NCBI GenBank assembly: GCA_013399895.1
Contig: VXBA01001265.1
Span: forward strand, 268,717 to 332,716
Direction: 5' to 3'
DNA from: Serilophus lunatus
Lineage: Eukaryota > Chordata > Aves > Passeriformes > Eurylaimidae
DNA: 64,000 nucleotides
Part shown: positions 1 through 11,220 of the stretch, piece by piece
How positions within the stretch are numbered: the stretch's first letter is position 1
How the letters are laid out: every line of letters starts with the position of its first letter
The notes under the pieces: generated by a model
Database searches by the model: none
Seen by the model: only the letters and a program-made list of their open reading frames with translations
What the model was told of the DNA's origin: nothing
Translations under genes and position numbers: made by a program

Positions 1-446
1 AGAAAATAATAGCTCTGCTTATTTGAAAAAAACCCTACATATACATTTTCTCTATACAATGATTAATTGAAATGATTTCTTAATAAATTACGTGCAATAT
101 CAAATAATCATAAAACATATCTCTTGTGTCTTTCTATATATTTTTAAAATTTGTTGATTTGAATAGATTTAATTAGTTTCTTCATCTGATGCAGAATTTC
201 TATGTAAGGTGAACTTTCTTAACAAAATATCTATTTTCTTCCTGATGATTTTGAAACTTAATTTACCAACATATGTGTGTTTCTGTTCAGTTTGTTGCTA
301 AATGACTAACTCTTATCCAGTTAGATACTTAGATAGCCAAGATGTCTATATTTCCTTCTGTTTTCCTCCATGACAAACATAAATCAAGTAAAAGCACATT
401 GAAGTGATGAGTGTTATCATGCACAATGTTTCTAAGATATCAATTA
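1..446. other. Unique AT-rich DNA, no feature seen
   Basis: AT-rich sequence without a recognisable coding frame, CR1 motif or tandem repeat. It ends at the 6-bp target-site copy that borders the first LTR. Confidence 0.6.
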
Positions 447-452
447 GTTTGT

Positions 453-842
453 TGTAGGGAAATGTCAGTGAATGTTTTTTGTAAGTTGCATTTGGCAGGT
501 GGAAAGTAGGACCTAGGCAAACAAGAAGGAGCTGAACTGAAAGTGAAAGGACTGATCATGCCATGTATGGAAGACTGTTTGTACAACAGGGCAGTGTCTG
601 ATTGGACGAGATAGAAGCGATAGAAGAATTGCTTCACAGAGGGTGCCGACAGTTGAATTGGTCCTATGGTTAATGAAGATGTTCAAACTGTGCTATGCTA
701 AAGGTCTTAGTTATCAATTGTGGTTAGGAAAAGTATAAACTATATGTAGACTGTAAAAGAGTATTCTTGTAAACAGTAAATGGATTTCTCTTTTGACACT
801 ACATTTGTGTGGTTGTTTTTTGGGGGGACCTGAGAAGCCACA
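453..842 (+). mobile_element. Solo LTR, ERVK-like (390 bp)
   Basis: The element begins TGTAGGG and ends GCCACA, the usual TG...CA retroviral termini. It is flanked by a perfect 6-bp direct repeat, GTTTGT, at 447-452 and 843-848. On the plus strand a TATAAA box (734-739) is followed about 40 bp later by an AGTAAA polyadenylation-like hexamer (775-780) and a T/G-rich stretch, the expected U3-R-U5 order. No internal gag/pol sequence or second LTR is adjacent, so it is a solo LTR left by recombination. A 6-bp duplication is typical of ERVK/beta-like and alpha-like avian elements. The class is inferred from that duplication and the length, not from a library match. Confidence 0.75.
734..780 (+). 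promoter_or_regulatory. LTR TATA box and polyadenylation-like signal
   Basis: TATAAA at 734-739 lies in the 3' half of the LTR and AGTAAA at 775-780 follows. Together they mark the likely start of R and its 3' processing signal. Whether the promoter still works cannot be judged from sequence. Confidence 0.45.
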
Positions 843-848
843 GTTTGT

Positions 849-1761
849 GTATGTTCTGTAGCAGTTAATCCTTGAGTATACAGCAGTATAGCAACTCATA
901 ACAAAAAAAAATATTTGTCATTTTGTCATTAACTGGAAATATATAAAGAATTGCACTCTCCTAACTACCAGTTTGACAAAAATGTATAATACTTCTGACA
1001 TCTATTCTATTATTGTTCCATGGGCATTCCTTTACAGACTGGTTTTAAAATGTGCATTTACAGGATCAGATTTTCCATTTTTAAAGAAACTAACTGTGAT
1101 AGGAATACCAGCCTCCATTCTCTGTCTTGTGTCTACATACAATAGACCTTAGCAGGAAAATATAATTGCTTTCTTTAACATTTGGTTACAGGAAGATGTA
1201 AAGCAGGCATAGTTGGACTGAGTATCTCACACTAAGAGTGTCTCTGAGTGTGTCATGTGACCCCTTACCTAAGGGGCTACATCCCTCTGCCTCCATTGCC
1301 GTCCTCTTCCCACAAATGAGCATCATGAAAAAAGATTCTTAAATGCCCATCTTAAGCTCTAGAAGTATTGCTCTAGGCAAACATGCTCCTCACCTCTGCT
1401 GTTAGTGTAAATAGAACTGAGAAAATTCTTAGCCATGGCTATCTCACAAGTTTGGGTGCCTTTCAAAATCTACCAGTCCTGCTTAAAACTTTCTCAGCAT
1501 CAGAAAGGAACTTATAACTTACATGATTTATTCAATTTGGCTCTAAAAGCCAATCAATAACTATATCCTTTTACAGTTTCTTATGTTATCGATGTAAAAA
1601 AATGGAGAGACAGAGAGATCTACCCGAGGTCCATTCAGATGTCCTAACTCCAGTGTTATTGACAATATATGAGCATCAGACTGGTACTGTCATGTATGTC
1701 CAAGCCTCCTCCAGCGAGGTGTGACAGGATTGTTTCCATAAAGCTAGAAATCACTGCATGT
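849..1761. other. Unique DNA, no feature seen
   Basis: There is no CR1, LTR boundary or convincing coding frame. A slightly GC-richer patch around 1200-1310 was inspected and nothing was recognised. Confidence 0.5.
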
Positions 1762-1864
1762 GAAAATGAAATAAATAATGAAATGAAATTAAAATGAAAT
1801 GAAATAATGAAACGAAATGAAAGGAAATGAAGTAATGAAATGATGAAGGGGAGGGGAGGGGAGG
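1762..1864 (+). repeat. Imperfect (AAATG)n microsatellite running into (GGGGA)n
   Basis: From 1762 to about 1845 the sequence is a run of degenerate AAATG pentamers with small insertions. At 1846-1864 it passes into three GGGGA units. The whole tract is purine-rich on the plus strand. Confidence 0.9.
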
Positions 1865-4800
1865 ATATAATCACCATATTATATTGTTTGACTAGAAGAC
1901 CTGCAGATATTCATAAGAACAAAGTGTTTTGGCAGCTACAAAACAGCTTTTCAGATTAATGTTTAAGAGCCATTTATAGAAGGTACAGTGAAATTATACA
2001 ACCTTTCAAATTTTCAGCGCCCATTTAACAAAGGGCTTCCAGTTTCCATTTTATATCAGGTGAAATAATGAATATTGAACAAAATGTTAATCTTTATCAT
2101 GAGCTTTTTGTAAATCTTTGTATTCAGAGTATATAATTTATTAACAAATGAGTCAGAACAATGAAAAGCGATGTGGAGCCATTGCCTTTTGAGAGTTCTT
2201 GTCTATTTAATTATTTTTCTCTTCTGAATATGTTTCAATATGCTGTTGGATATTAAGAAAACAAGTTTTAATGATCATCTTCCCAGTTTTCTAATTTTAA
2301 TAGGCACTCTTCATCTCCTAAATGTATGTAAGTTCTTGCTTTGTGACTAATGTCTTCTTATCCCATCATACAGTATACCTCTGAAACTATTTTCATAAAG
2401 AATTATAGAAAAAAAACCAAGGAAGATAAAAAGGGTGGTGAAAATCAGGGTGGGGGAATCACTATGGATAAAAAGGGATTTTGATGGGAGAGAGGAGGAA
2501 AAGTGCCCATATGCAATAACAATTTCTTTGTCAGTTTGTCAGTAAACACAATGCTACATTGTAGCCAGGATATGGTCCATAAGCCAACCTGACTTGCAGG
2601 ACCAGACATCCTGCTGGTGTGAATCAGCACTGCTTAAATATAGCTATGTGTCTCCCCTGCTCAGCATTTTCTTAAATTCTCTCATTTAAAAAAATAAAAA
2701 AAAAAAAAAGAAAGAGATATGTGCAAAATTTCAGCTCTATATAACAAGGACTATGTTTGAAGTTTTTCAAAAGAATGAGAAATAGCATCACAAAGGTCCC
2801 ATAAAGACTTCATTCAAACAAGCCTGACTACACACTACTGTTCCCTGCCTCTTGAAAAGGTGAGTCCTGGGCATGGTTTGGTCTCGTTCCTCATCCACAT
2901 CCTGATTTTAATGAGTTAGAAGTCCAAGCATACATACAGACCAGCCAGCTCCTTAGTCTGGATAAATGAGAGAAATCAGGAAGCACTGATTTAGATGCTT
3001 TATATTTGTCCTCAGGGGAAACCTGTTCTCCCATGTAGTTTAAAGTAACATGCAGACTTATTGTAAGCTGGATGCAATAGATGGGCCAAGAGATCATGAT
3101 GGGAAATTAGTGCACCATCTGCTATATTTTGCTTGTTATCACCATCTCAAATTTTCTGAGTTTGCTCATTTGCTGTCCATTTGTCAATTAAAGGCACAAA
3201 ACTAAAGAAATTATCAGTCTGATCAGGTATCTTCAGCCAAATGTTTGTATCTCATACAAGGCTGCATTAATTCAGAAGAAAACTGCAAAACAAATAAAGG
3301 AATAAAAACACACTTTGAGAACAGAAAGTTTATCAAAATGCTACAATGCAAGTCACTATGCAATAAAATATACCGACTAAAGCATTAGATTATGAAGCAG
3401 GTAAACAACCCTTTTTTATCTCTTCTTTCTCTTCTATCCAGAAAAATAAGCCTAACCAGGGAAACTAAGCTGTTTTCTCCAGTTGCTGGTACATATGCAC
3501 TAGCACAATGAAATAAGACAGATGCACAAACACCTGAACTAATTAGACAGCAGTGGAATTCCTGAAAATAGCACTTATGTCATTTTAAGCACTCAGGGCA
3601 GATTTCAGACTTAACACGCACACACATGCACATGTGCATACACAAACGCAGAAAATAAATTAACTTTTTTTTATAATGGATTTTTTATCTGTGGAAATGT
3701 TCTGTCTGCATTTGCCTACTAATGAATTTGATTCAGGCAATAAGTTACAGTTCCTTACATTGACGATTTAAGGAGAAAAAACAGGAGGCAAAACTGAACC
3801 AGCTGAGTATTTCTCTATGTGATAACTGGCTTTGCTCAGTATGAAATGTTTTCTCTAAATAAGCCACTCTACATTATGAAATCCACAGTACAGATCTCAG
3901 GAAATATTTTGTCACAGATTCCCATTTTCCGTTCTGTTTCTGGTTAATATTGCTGAAGAATTTACTTGAAATCCAGATGTTTCTGAGAGCTACCCATAAA
4001 GCTCTTCTTTTTAATCTTTCTGGACTAATTTTGCAGCACCTTCATGTGCCAAGCACAACAAGAGCTCATTTGTCACTGTTCTTCAAAGTCACTATAAATA
4101 ATAAGAATCATAAATATAATCATATGTATATGCACAGTAACTGTGATGCCTTGCTGAAGCGTCTGTCAATAAACATATTTGTCAGGTTTAAAGCCTATTA
4201 GAAAGCTAAATTCTGAAAAATATCCCATATTTGGTAGTTTAGATAACAATTCAATTTTCTGAATCTCCCTCTGGCACTTATGGAGTCTATTTTGTGTCTC
4301 TCCAGTTAAAGCTTCCTCATTTTTGTATCACTCCCCAAATGATCAAAGCGAGAGGAAAAGCTTTTAGTCCTACAGAGGATAAGGAAGCTCATATTTTATC
4401 TGACTCTTCATGATAGAACTCCATGCTCAAACTGATCTAATTTGCTCGGATAGAGCAAACAAGGAAAATACCTTAGATTCAGAGCTAAGAAGCTGCTGGC
4501 ATCACTGGATAAGAGAAAAGTTAAGTATGATCAGAGAAAATCATTATTTATATTTTATGTATTTATTTTTTTATTTATTCGTATTGTCTCTTTGACATTT
4601 CAACAGAATATACCACTAATGGGAAACATTTGGGCAAAGAAAATATTGTATATTTTTTTAAAAGACTGGGAAAAACTGAAGTGAGTTTTAATAGTGCCTA
4701 GCTCTGGAAGTTTCTTTTTTAAACTTCGTATTATTAAGAGAAATTTATGGAACTGGAAGCAGAGAGTTTAGCTGTCACTTGATAATTTTTTTTTAATATT

Positions 4801-5092
4801 CTATGATAATTTACTAAAATCATCGAAAACTATTTACTATGTCAGATGGCATTCATTTGAACAGGAGCATGTAATTGGTTATGAGTTATGAGCAGTACTA
4901 ACTATATCACATCCATGCAATTTTTTTTCATTGTAGAAGCTCATCATGTTAGATAAAAAGGAACCTCCATTGGTAAATATAATTGACTGTTACTATCTCT
5001 CTGCCCTTCACATGTTTGGAAATTAATTTAGTGAAAACAGGTGAGGCTGACCATCCTTTCTGATTTCATTCAGAGTGTTAGAGAATGCATGA
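1865..5092. other. Unique AT-rich DNA with minor low-complexity tracts
   Basis: No gene or interspersed repeat recognised. Small tracts are an A-rich run at 2687-2710 and an imperfect CA/CATG-rich tract at 3613-3650. Short open frames here are what AT-rich DNA gives by chance. Confidence 0.6.
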
Positions 5093-5217
5093 TGTATTGG
5101 TTTTTCTGTGGCCAGGTTTTGGTGGCAGTGGGGGGGGGCTGAGGGAGAGGCTTCTTCGAGAAGCTGCTGGAAGTTTCCCCCATGCCCAGGCTGGGCCCGC
5201 TGCTGGCCAAGGCCGGG

Positions 5218-5260
5218 CCAATCAGTAGTTGAAGGAACACCTCTGTGATAACATATTTAA
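5218..5260 (+). promoter_or_regulatory. LTR promoter: CCAAT box plus TATA-like box
   Basis: CCAAT at 5218-5222 and TATTTAA at 5254-5260 are spaced 36 bp apart, an ordinary polymerase II arrangement. The same pair is kept in the sister LTR at 28752-28794. The predicted start would lie about 25-30 bp downstream and transcribe the long R region. Confidence 0.5.
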
Positions 5261-5523
5261 GAAGGAAGGAAAAAAAAAAGTTAGTAGGAGATGAAGATGG
5301 CTGCCAGAGAGGAGCAGGATGAGAGCCTGTGAACAACAACACAGACACCAAGGTCAGTGCAGAAGGAGGGGGAGGAGATGCTCCTGGCGCCGGAGCTGAG
5401 ATCCAGCTGCAGCCCATGGGGAGGACCATGGTGAAGCAGCTGTGCCCCTGCAGCCCATGGAGGACCACAGGAGTGCAGAGATCCACCTGTAGCCCGTGGA
5501 GGAGCCACGCCGGAGCAGGTGGA

Positions 5524-5619
5524 NNNNNNNNNNNNNNNNNNNNNNNNNNNNNNNNNNNNNNNNNNNNNNNNNNNNNNNNNNNNNNNNNNNNNNNNNNNNN
5601 NNNNNNNNNNNNNNNNNNN
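5524..5619. other. Assembly gap (96 N)
   Basis: Unknown bases inside the GC-rich, internally repetitive part of LTR copy A. The stretch from the last shared base before the gap to the shared TTTTCCC motif is 192 positions here and 196 in copy B. The N count therefore seems close to the true length. Confidence 0.95.
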
Positions 5620-5821
5620 ATGGACCCCATGGAATGCGGCTGGAAGGACTCTTCTCCCCAAGCAGCGGCTGAGAACAGCAGCTGAGCACAGCAACACCTC
5701 CCCCCCCACCTCGCCTTTTCCCTTGACCGCTGCGGGAGAATAGGTTGGATGTAAGAAGGAGGGGGTGGGGGTTAAAAGGTGTCTCTTATTGTCTCTCACT
5801 CTTAGCTCTGATCTTGTTAGT

Positions 5822-5827
5822 AATAAA
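5822..5827 (+). promoter_or_regulatory. LTR polyadenylation signal AATAAA
   Basis: AATAAA sits in a context conserved with the second copy (29361-29366) and is followed by T/G-rich sequence. It fixes the plus orientation of the LTR. Confidence 0.55.
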
Positions 5828-6059
5828 TTTGATTATTATTCCCACATGGAGTCTTGTTTTGCCTGTGATGGTGATTAAGAAAGAATCTGCTGTAGTCCTT
5901 ATCATGAACAACGAAACCCCTCGTTATATTCTCTCTCCTCTATAGCTGGGCAAGGGGGAGTGAGAAGGTGGCTGTAGTGGGCCCCTGGCACTCAGCCCGG
6001 GTTAAACCACTACACGTGCACAGATCTCTTTGCTGGTACTTGTTTTCACCTCACATATG

Positions 6060-6345
6060 CTCCCACTTTCCTCTTGAATTTAAAAGCCTCTGACAAAATT
6101 CCCAGCGTTCCTCCTCAATGGGAGGATTTTTCTCTAACCTTCAAATGAGTTTTTCTTAATAAACCAGACACCTCTCCTATGTACTTCTCCCTTTGGTCAG
6201 CTTCCCACCAGAGATTCTGTCTAGCCGCTTCCAGAGTAGCAGAGTCTAACATCCCACGGCTCAGAGACCTAACTCTGCTATTCACCTGCCCAGTTTTCCT
6301 CTGGGTCCTGAGCTCCAGCATTTTTTCGTCGCTGGAGCCCACCTA
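6060..6345. other. Unrecognised segment with LTR-like signals and a 75-codon minus-strand frame
   Basis: On the plus strand a TTTAAAAG box near 6079 is followed by an AATAAA (about 6160) and a moderately GC-rich stretch, the order of an LTR R-U5 region. I could not find paired TG...CA ends with a target duplication. On the minus strand 6115-6342 is open for 75 codons after two stops and encodes a charged peptide (starts GSSDEKMLELRTQRK) that matches nothing I recognise. Either reading is tentative. The segment directly abuts the ERVL-like LTR. Confidence 0.25.
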
Positions 6346-7188
6346 CTATCTGTGACCACATTTTTGTTTGTTTGACAAGTGTGATTAAAACATTAGTCCT
6401 CCTAGCCGTACTCTATCAGTACGCAGTTAAAAATCAGCAGATGATTAGAGGTTGAGATTATTTGGTTCTCAGTTTTATGGTCAATCAGACATTTCACTTT
6501 TCAAAGAAATTTAATTTATTTGCTTGTGTATTCTGTTAATTTAAAATATTTAAAAATACTTCAAATTTCATGCAAAAGAATCACTGTCTTAACAGTCTAC
6601 ATAAAGTTATTTGTGTATTTGGTCCTAGATACAGACAAACTGCACGTGGACAATCAACAGACAACCAAACTCTTTCTCCATCCACTCACTCAAGCCAACA
6701 GAAAAAAAATAAAAACAAAGGAAAATATCAGAGTTTGTAACTCCTGAAAGTTAACAAACATCTCTAGCAGCATATTAGTATCAGATTCTTGTGGCAGTAG
6801 GATCCCTGACTTTATCACACTGGGAAGCCAATTAATTTATAGACCTCTGTATGTTTGTTCCTTGAAATGCACAATCCACAAAGGTAAGCCACTGCTTCTG
6901 CAATGAGTTACAATGGGCATCCATTGAACTGCTGAATTAAAAAAAAACAAAACTCCCCACACTTTTTTTTAATTGCAAGTTAGCCAATCCTAGCAGCCGC
7001 TAAGATTAAAAAACTTTCAGAATTGCCTGTATTTTTAAAACAAGAAAGATGACTCCAGAGAACACATAACTCTTTTGTCTTATTCCATTACTGTCTTTGC
7101 TTTTATAACATATAGATAATCAGTTTTCCTTAGAAAAGTAGGAATCCAACAGAGCTGCAATGCAATAATACGAGGACTTTTTTCTCTC
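6346..7188. other. Unique AT-rich DNA, no feature seen
   Basis: No CR1, LTR or coding frame is supported. Short homopolymer A and T runs occur near 6940-6970. Confidence 0.5.
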
Positions 7189-7675
7189 TGTTAGGAATTG
7201 CTCCTTACTCCTGCTGACGGTCAGTTACAGTGGCAGGCTGCACCCTAGGGGAGGAGGAGCCTGAGAGCAGGAATAAGAGCAGGTGCACTGGCCTCACTTC
7301 CCGTCCACCAACGCCCAGCAAAGCCAGCAGAGACTGGGACTGCTGGTGTCAACCCAGAGTTCAGAGTTCACAGGGATGAGACAGGCCCTAGGTCAGGCCA
7401 GGATGGCACATCTGCGAGTCACCTTAGTAGCCCAAATCAACGAAGTGCCTGGGTATGCATAGCACAGCTGCATCACAGCTGGAATGTAGCTCTGGTGGGA
7501 TCTAAGGGTAGAGCAGCCACTTAAAAGTGATACCTAAGTGACGTTGAATAGCCCCTGCTGAGACCTTTCCAGCAGAGTTCTCTTGAAGAGGCCTTTTCAC
7601 AAAGAGGGACTCCCACAATATCATGTAGGTCAGCCCTGAAACTCCTGGAGGGGCCATGGGCTCAGGGCCCTGACA
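7189..7675. mobile_element. Solo LTR (487 bp), orientation uncertain
   Basis: The segment is clearly GC-richer than its surroundings. It begins TGTTAGG and ends CCTGACA, so its termini form an inverted repeat matching at six of seven positions. It is flanked by the same 6-mer, TCTCTC, at 7183-7188 and 7676-7681. That 6-mer is low-complexity and would be weak alone, but with the inverted termini and the composition step it fits a solo LTR with a 6-bp duplication. No clean AATAAA or TATA box sets the direction. A 63-codon minus-strand frame inside it is not a gene. Confidence 0.6.
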
Positions 7676-8503
7676 TCTCTCTCTACTGTGCACAGTTGCA
7701 ATAGACAGAACTACAGTGAGTGCTTATTTCAGCTTTCCAGTTTTTCATACTTTCACACAACAGAGCATGAATTTTAGATGTTTATCAGTCTATTTAAATA
7801 AAGAAAATGTGGAGAAGAAATGCAATAAATTAATAAATTTTTATATGCAACAGCAGTTTTCATCACACATACTTTTTAATATCAGTTCATTAAAATAAGA
7901 CATTCATAAGTAGTTGATGAATTTGGATAGGCTCTTTAACAGTATTATTTTATGTCTTTTTGCCACAGCTCCCTCTTAATACATTTCATGTGACTAAAAA
8001 AAAACAAAACACCAAACTTGTCACCTTCCCAACGAGAGGGTAATCTTTCTGATAAGGCATGTGAAAGAGTTGCAGAAGAGATGGAAGAGAGAAAGATTCT
8101 TGGAAGTTATTGAAAATCCTTTCTAGAAAAGTTTATCAGTGTATTAGGTTAGTTTGGCAAATGGGATAAAGGTTTGAGGTATAACTAAAATAGTCTACAG
8201 AAACTATTTGAAGTAACCATAGTAAAAAATGTAGAGTTAGCAACAAAAGCAGCAGAAGCACATGAGTTGTTATTCTGCTTTCTTGTGAAAACTGGCCCAG
8301 GAGGATGAATGACAGCAAGCAATGTGACTCTTCAACAGTGAAGAACCAAATCCTGCAATGAGGTTTGCAGACAGACAGGCCTGTAACTGTTTCTTTCCAT
8401 CACCAATAAAAATCTCACATACCTTCACGTGAAGCAAGACATTTGTGGACAATGCAGAGCCTTGAGCAATAACAGTAGGGAAAAATAACCAAATAGTTAA
8501 GCT

Positions 8504-8545
8504 ACTAACAATAATAATAACAATAATTAATAATAATAATAACAG
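8504..8545 (+). repeat. (AAT)n microsatellite
   Basis: Interrupted run of AAT/ATA trinucleotides with occasional C interruptions, on the plus strand. Confidence 0.85.
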
Positions 8546-9649
8546 AGTCTATAGGTTGCTTCTGAGCCTTTTAAATCACTCTTGTGTCAGCAGAGTCTAT
8601 GGGTTGATTTTTTTTTATATGTAACTTCTTCAGGAAGCTTTATTGTGGATTTCAAGCAATCATGTCCTGGGCTTCTTAGGTGGAGGGCTTATTGTCCAGC
8701 TTTTAGATATATCGGTTGCTTTTGAAAAGCTTTTCAAGAGGTACATACACAGGCACAAGGAATCTTTTTTCCCTCAAATCCAGAACATTAATTTCTGAAT
8801 CATAGTTTGTAAAGAGTACCATAGCTTCTGATCATATTTTATACAACTTAGAGTAAGTCCAGGCTCTATAATGAGGCTACTTCAGATTGAAATTGCTGGC
8901 AGTAAGCTTGAAAGGAAAAGCTGTTATCTATATTTCTTCCTTCATAAGGTAAAGATAAAATATGGAACTGAAAGTTTTCTCTTCTGCTAAAGGCCCTCAA
9001 GACAAGATTGTGTATCCATTATTCCAGTGAAAAGTATTGTCCATCACACTGTTTAGGGGGGGAAGTAGTTCAAAAGGAAGCTAGCCGCATTTCCGATCAC
9101 AAAAGGCACATCTTCATAATTTTCTTCTGTTATAAGCAAAAGTGTAAAGTGTTTAACTTTATCTCAGTACATTGCTACACGTGAAATGAAGAACTTTTCT
9201 GTCCAGATTTTGTCTGCACATTTTCATTAGTGTATTGTTTTGAGAACTCAGCAGGCAGTGTATTTTAATGGGAATGGGACTAAAATAACATTAATAGAAT
9301 TTTGTACAACAGCAAGACAAATTGTTAAAGTGCTTAAAACAGTAGATCTATGAAAAGGTTTTAAAGGATTTTAAATATTAGGATATTAAAACACATTTTA
9401 AAAGACGAAAACTTAATTCCTTTTTCCTGTACAGAGACAGTTATGTTGAAATCTATATAAAAAAAATCCTAATCCAAATCTTCAGAAATGGTGTCAGTAG
9501 CATTTTTTAAGGAAAAGGTTGGGTAAATTTATGGTACACAGGATTATTAACAAGAAACTATTTTAAACCTATTTTATCCTATGTGTCTGTACATTACATC
9601 ATATTAATTCTTTTACCTAAGGTTATCCTATATCTCTTTTTGAGGCAGT

Positions 9650-9716
9650 ATACACTCTTTGGTGCTCAGGTCTTGTGATTTTAGTCACTGTGACATAAAG
9701 TTGTACAAGAGTGTAT
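9650..9716. repeat. Inverted repeat, 10-bp arms
   Basis: ATACACTCTT at 9650-9659 is the exact reverse complement of AAGAGTGTAT at 9707-9716, with a 47-bp spacer. It could form a hairpin or be the core of an old element. It is short enough to have arisen by chance. Confidence 0.5.
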
Positions 9717-9769
9717 ATCAGTAGGGTGGGTCAGAGACTCACTGTTGTGCATGCCCACCATTTTTCTCC

Positions 9770-10141
9770 AACAGGTCTGGCTGAGAGAGGAAGCCATAAG
9801 AGGAGTGGCTGAGGTTACTCAGCCAGTTCTGTTTGGCAAAGTGGAGTCTGAGGGGAGCTCTCACAGCAGCCTACAGCTTCCTCATGAGTGAAAGCAGAGA
9901 GACAGGCATCGATCTCTTCTCTGTTACGACCAGTGACAGGATCAGAGAGAGTGGCATTGAACTGTGTCAGGAGAGGTTTTGGTTGGATTAGAAGAAGGGG
10001 TTTCATCCAGAGGGTGTTTGGACACTGGAATAGGCTCCTCAGGGAAGTGGTCAGAGCACTAAGCCTGACAAAGTTCAAGAATCATTTGGACAATTCTCTC
10101 CAACACATGGTGAGTCTCTAGGGGTGTCCTATGTAGTGCTA
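9770..10141 (+). mobile_element. CR1 LINE 3' part, upstream half (split by an LTR)
   Basis: Contains the typical plus-strand CR1 C-terminal and 3' region: GAGGAGTGGCTGAGG near 9800, a stretch ending GGGTGTTTGGACACTGGAA near 10010-10030, and CTCCAACACATGG near 10100. The copy is 5'-truncated, as most CR1 copies are, and its frame is broken. It stops at 10141 inside the target duplication TGCTA (10137-10141) and resumes at 11311, beyond the LTR inserted between the halves. Confidence 0.9.
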
Positions 10142-10302
10142 TGTTGTGGTTTGACCATCGTTTAGCATTCAGGGGGGCAGGTTCAATAAAGGTGATGGAA
10201 AAAACTGAACAGAATGGTCAGTAGGAGAACAGTTTATTAAGGGAATTAAATTAGAGAGGTTGCGTAACCCACAGGAGACCCCAGAATTATATTGAGGGAC
10301 CC

Positions 10303-10391
10303 CCCCCCCACACACACACACAAGGGAAAAAACCACACAAAAAGGAAAAAAACAAAACCAAAACCAAAAACAAAAACAAAAACAAAAACAA
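10303..10391 (+). repeat. Low-complexity C, CA and (CAAAAA)n tract
   Basis: A C homopolymer followed by CA dinucleotides (about 10303-10322), then A-rich sequence resolving into CAAAAA/CAAAAC units (about 10353-10391). It lies inside the minus-strand LTR. Confidence 0.85.
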
Positions 10392-10559
10392 AAGGAAGAA
10401 AGGGAACTGTTCCCTTCAGCCAGGTGACTAGTTGAAAGAAACTGGGAGGAAGGGTAGGAAAGGGTGTCTCCTTTTCTCTCTTTGGAAGCACTTCTGGCCC
10501 TCTGCAAAACACAAACACAGGTGAAAACCAGCTCCCTCCCTCCCTTGTCCGAAGGGATA

Positions 10560-11220
10560 CTTGCTAGCAAGCTGGAAAATGGCTCCGGAGTTGAGATAAA
10601 TGGGTGGAATCCCGCCGGGGGCCTGCAGGCGCTGGACACTGGGGCTCCGATCCTTCCCCCCGCAGCGACGGCCGTAAAAGAGACCGGGGCGGGGCCGTGC
10701 CTCGACTTTAAAGCCTTCTCCGTCATCGCCTGAATGTCATTGCCTTCTTCCTGGTCCAGCTGGCTTCCCATCCGTCCAGCCAGTCGGGCCCCACCTCAGT
10801 TTCCAGTGTTTTCTCGTTGGAGAACTCACAAGTTCAGTCGTTAGGCGCCGTCTTTGTTTTTATGGCTGCAGCACCTCAGAGGTGCCACAGCGCCAAGACG
10901 GTGCCAGGGTGAGCTCTCTATCGCTCTCCGTTAGCACCCGTGGTGCTGAAACTCCCAGCCACGGCCGGCACGGGGCTGCGGGCCGCTGCCCGCTCTCCCT
11001 GGGGTGGGGGTAAGAAACCGCCGCCCCGGAGGGACACCAAGGCTTCCCCGCGGCTGTGCCCCCAGGCTGCCACTCTCCCTGGGAAGCCGCCGTGCCCGTG
11101 CGGGAAGGGACGGTCCCCGTGTTCCCGGGAACGGTGGAGGCGGGGGGGGGCTAGAAACCGCCGCCTCGCTGCCAGGGCCTGGAGGGTGTGGGCTGAGGGC
11201 AACCTCCCCCTTTCCCAAAA
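10560..11220. promoter_or_regulatory. CpG-island-like body of the LTR
   Basis: This is the only extended CpG-rich sequence in the window. It includes a GGGGCGGGGC Sp1-type box at 10686-10695 and two copies of AGAAACCGCCGCC at 11013-11025 and 11153-11165, 140 bp apart. The boundaries fall inside the LTR, so the island came with the retroelement rather than belonging to a host promoter. The retention of CpGs suggests a fairly recent insertion or lack of germline methylation, which is inference. Confidence 0.5.

Larger units (their letters stand above)
5093..6014 (+). mobile_element. ERVL-like solo LTR, copy A (922 bp including an assembly gap)
   Basis: The ends are TGTATTGGTTT and AAACCACTACA, which form an 11-bp imperfect terminal inverted repeat. 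In order on the plus strand are a CCAAT box (5218-5222), a TATTTAA box (5254-5260), a long GC-rich body with repeated CTGCAGCCCATGG-like units, and AATAAA (5822-5827) about 190 bp before the end. This long-R layout, and the text after the polyadenylation signal, resemble avian ERVL-type LTRs as I know them. The flanking 5-mers are CATGA and CGTGC, sharing three of five bases, so the target duplication is only weakly supported. Copy B at 28628-29555 is closely similar throughout. The frames crossing this LTR and its gap are not genes. Confidence 0.85.
7676..9769. other. Unique AT-rich DNA with small repeats
   Basis: No gene seen. It contains the AAT microsatellite at 8504-8545, a nearby near-duplicate of about 15 bp (CAGAGTCTATRGGTTG at about 8544 and 8590), and the inverted repeat at 9650-9716. 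Each is ordinary for AT-rich intergenic DNA. Confidence 0.5.

Noticed and set aside
5070..5799. Open frames of 111-186 codons across the N run
   Set aside because: They are open only because unknown bases cannot encode stops, and they lie in LTR sequence on both strands. The frames around 28756-29338 are rejected for the same reason.
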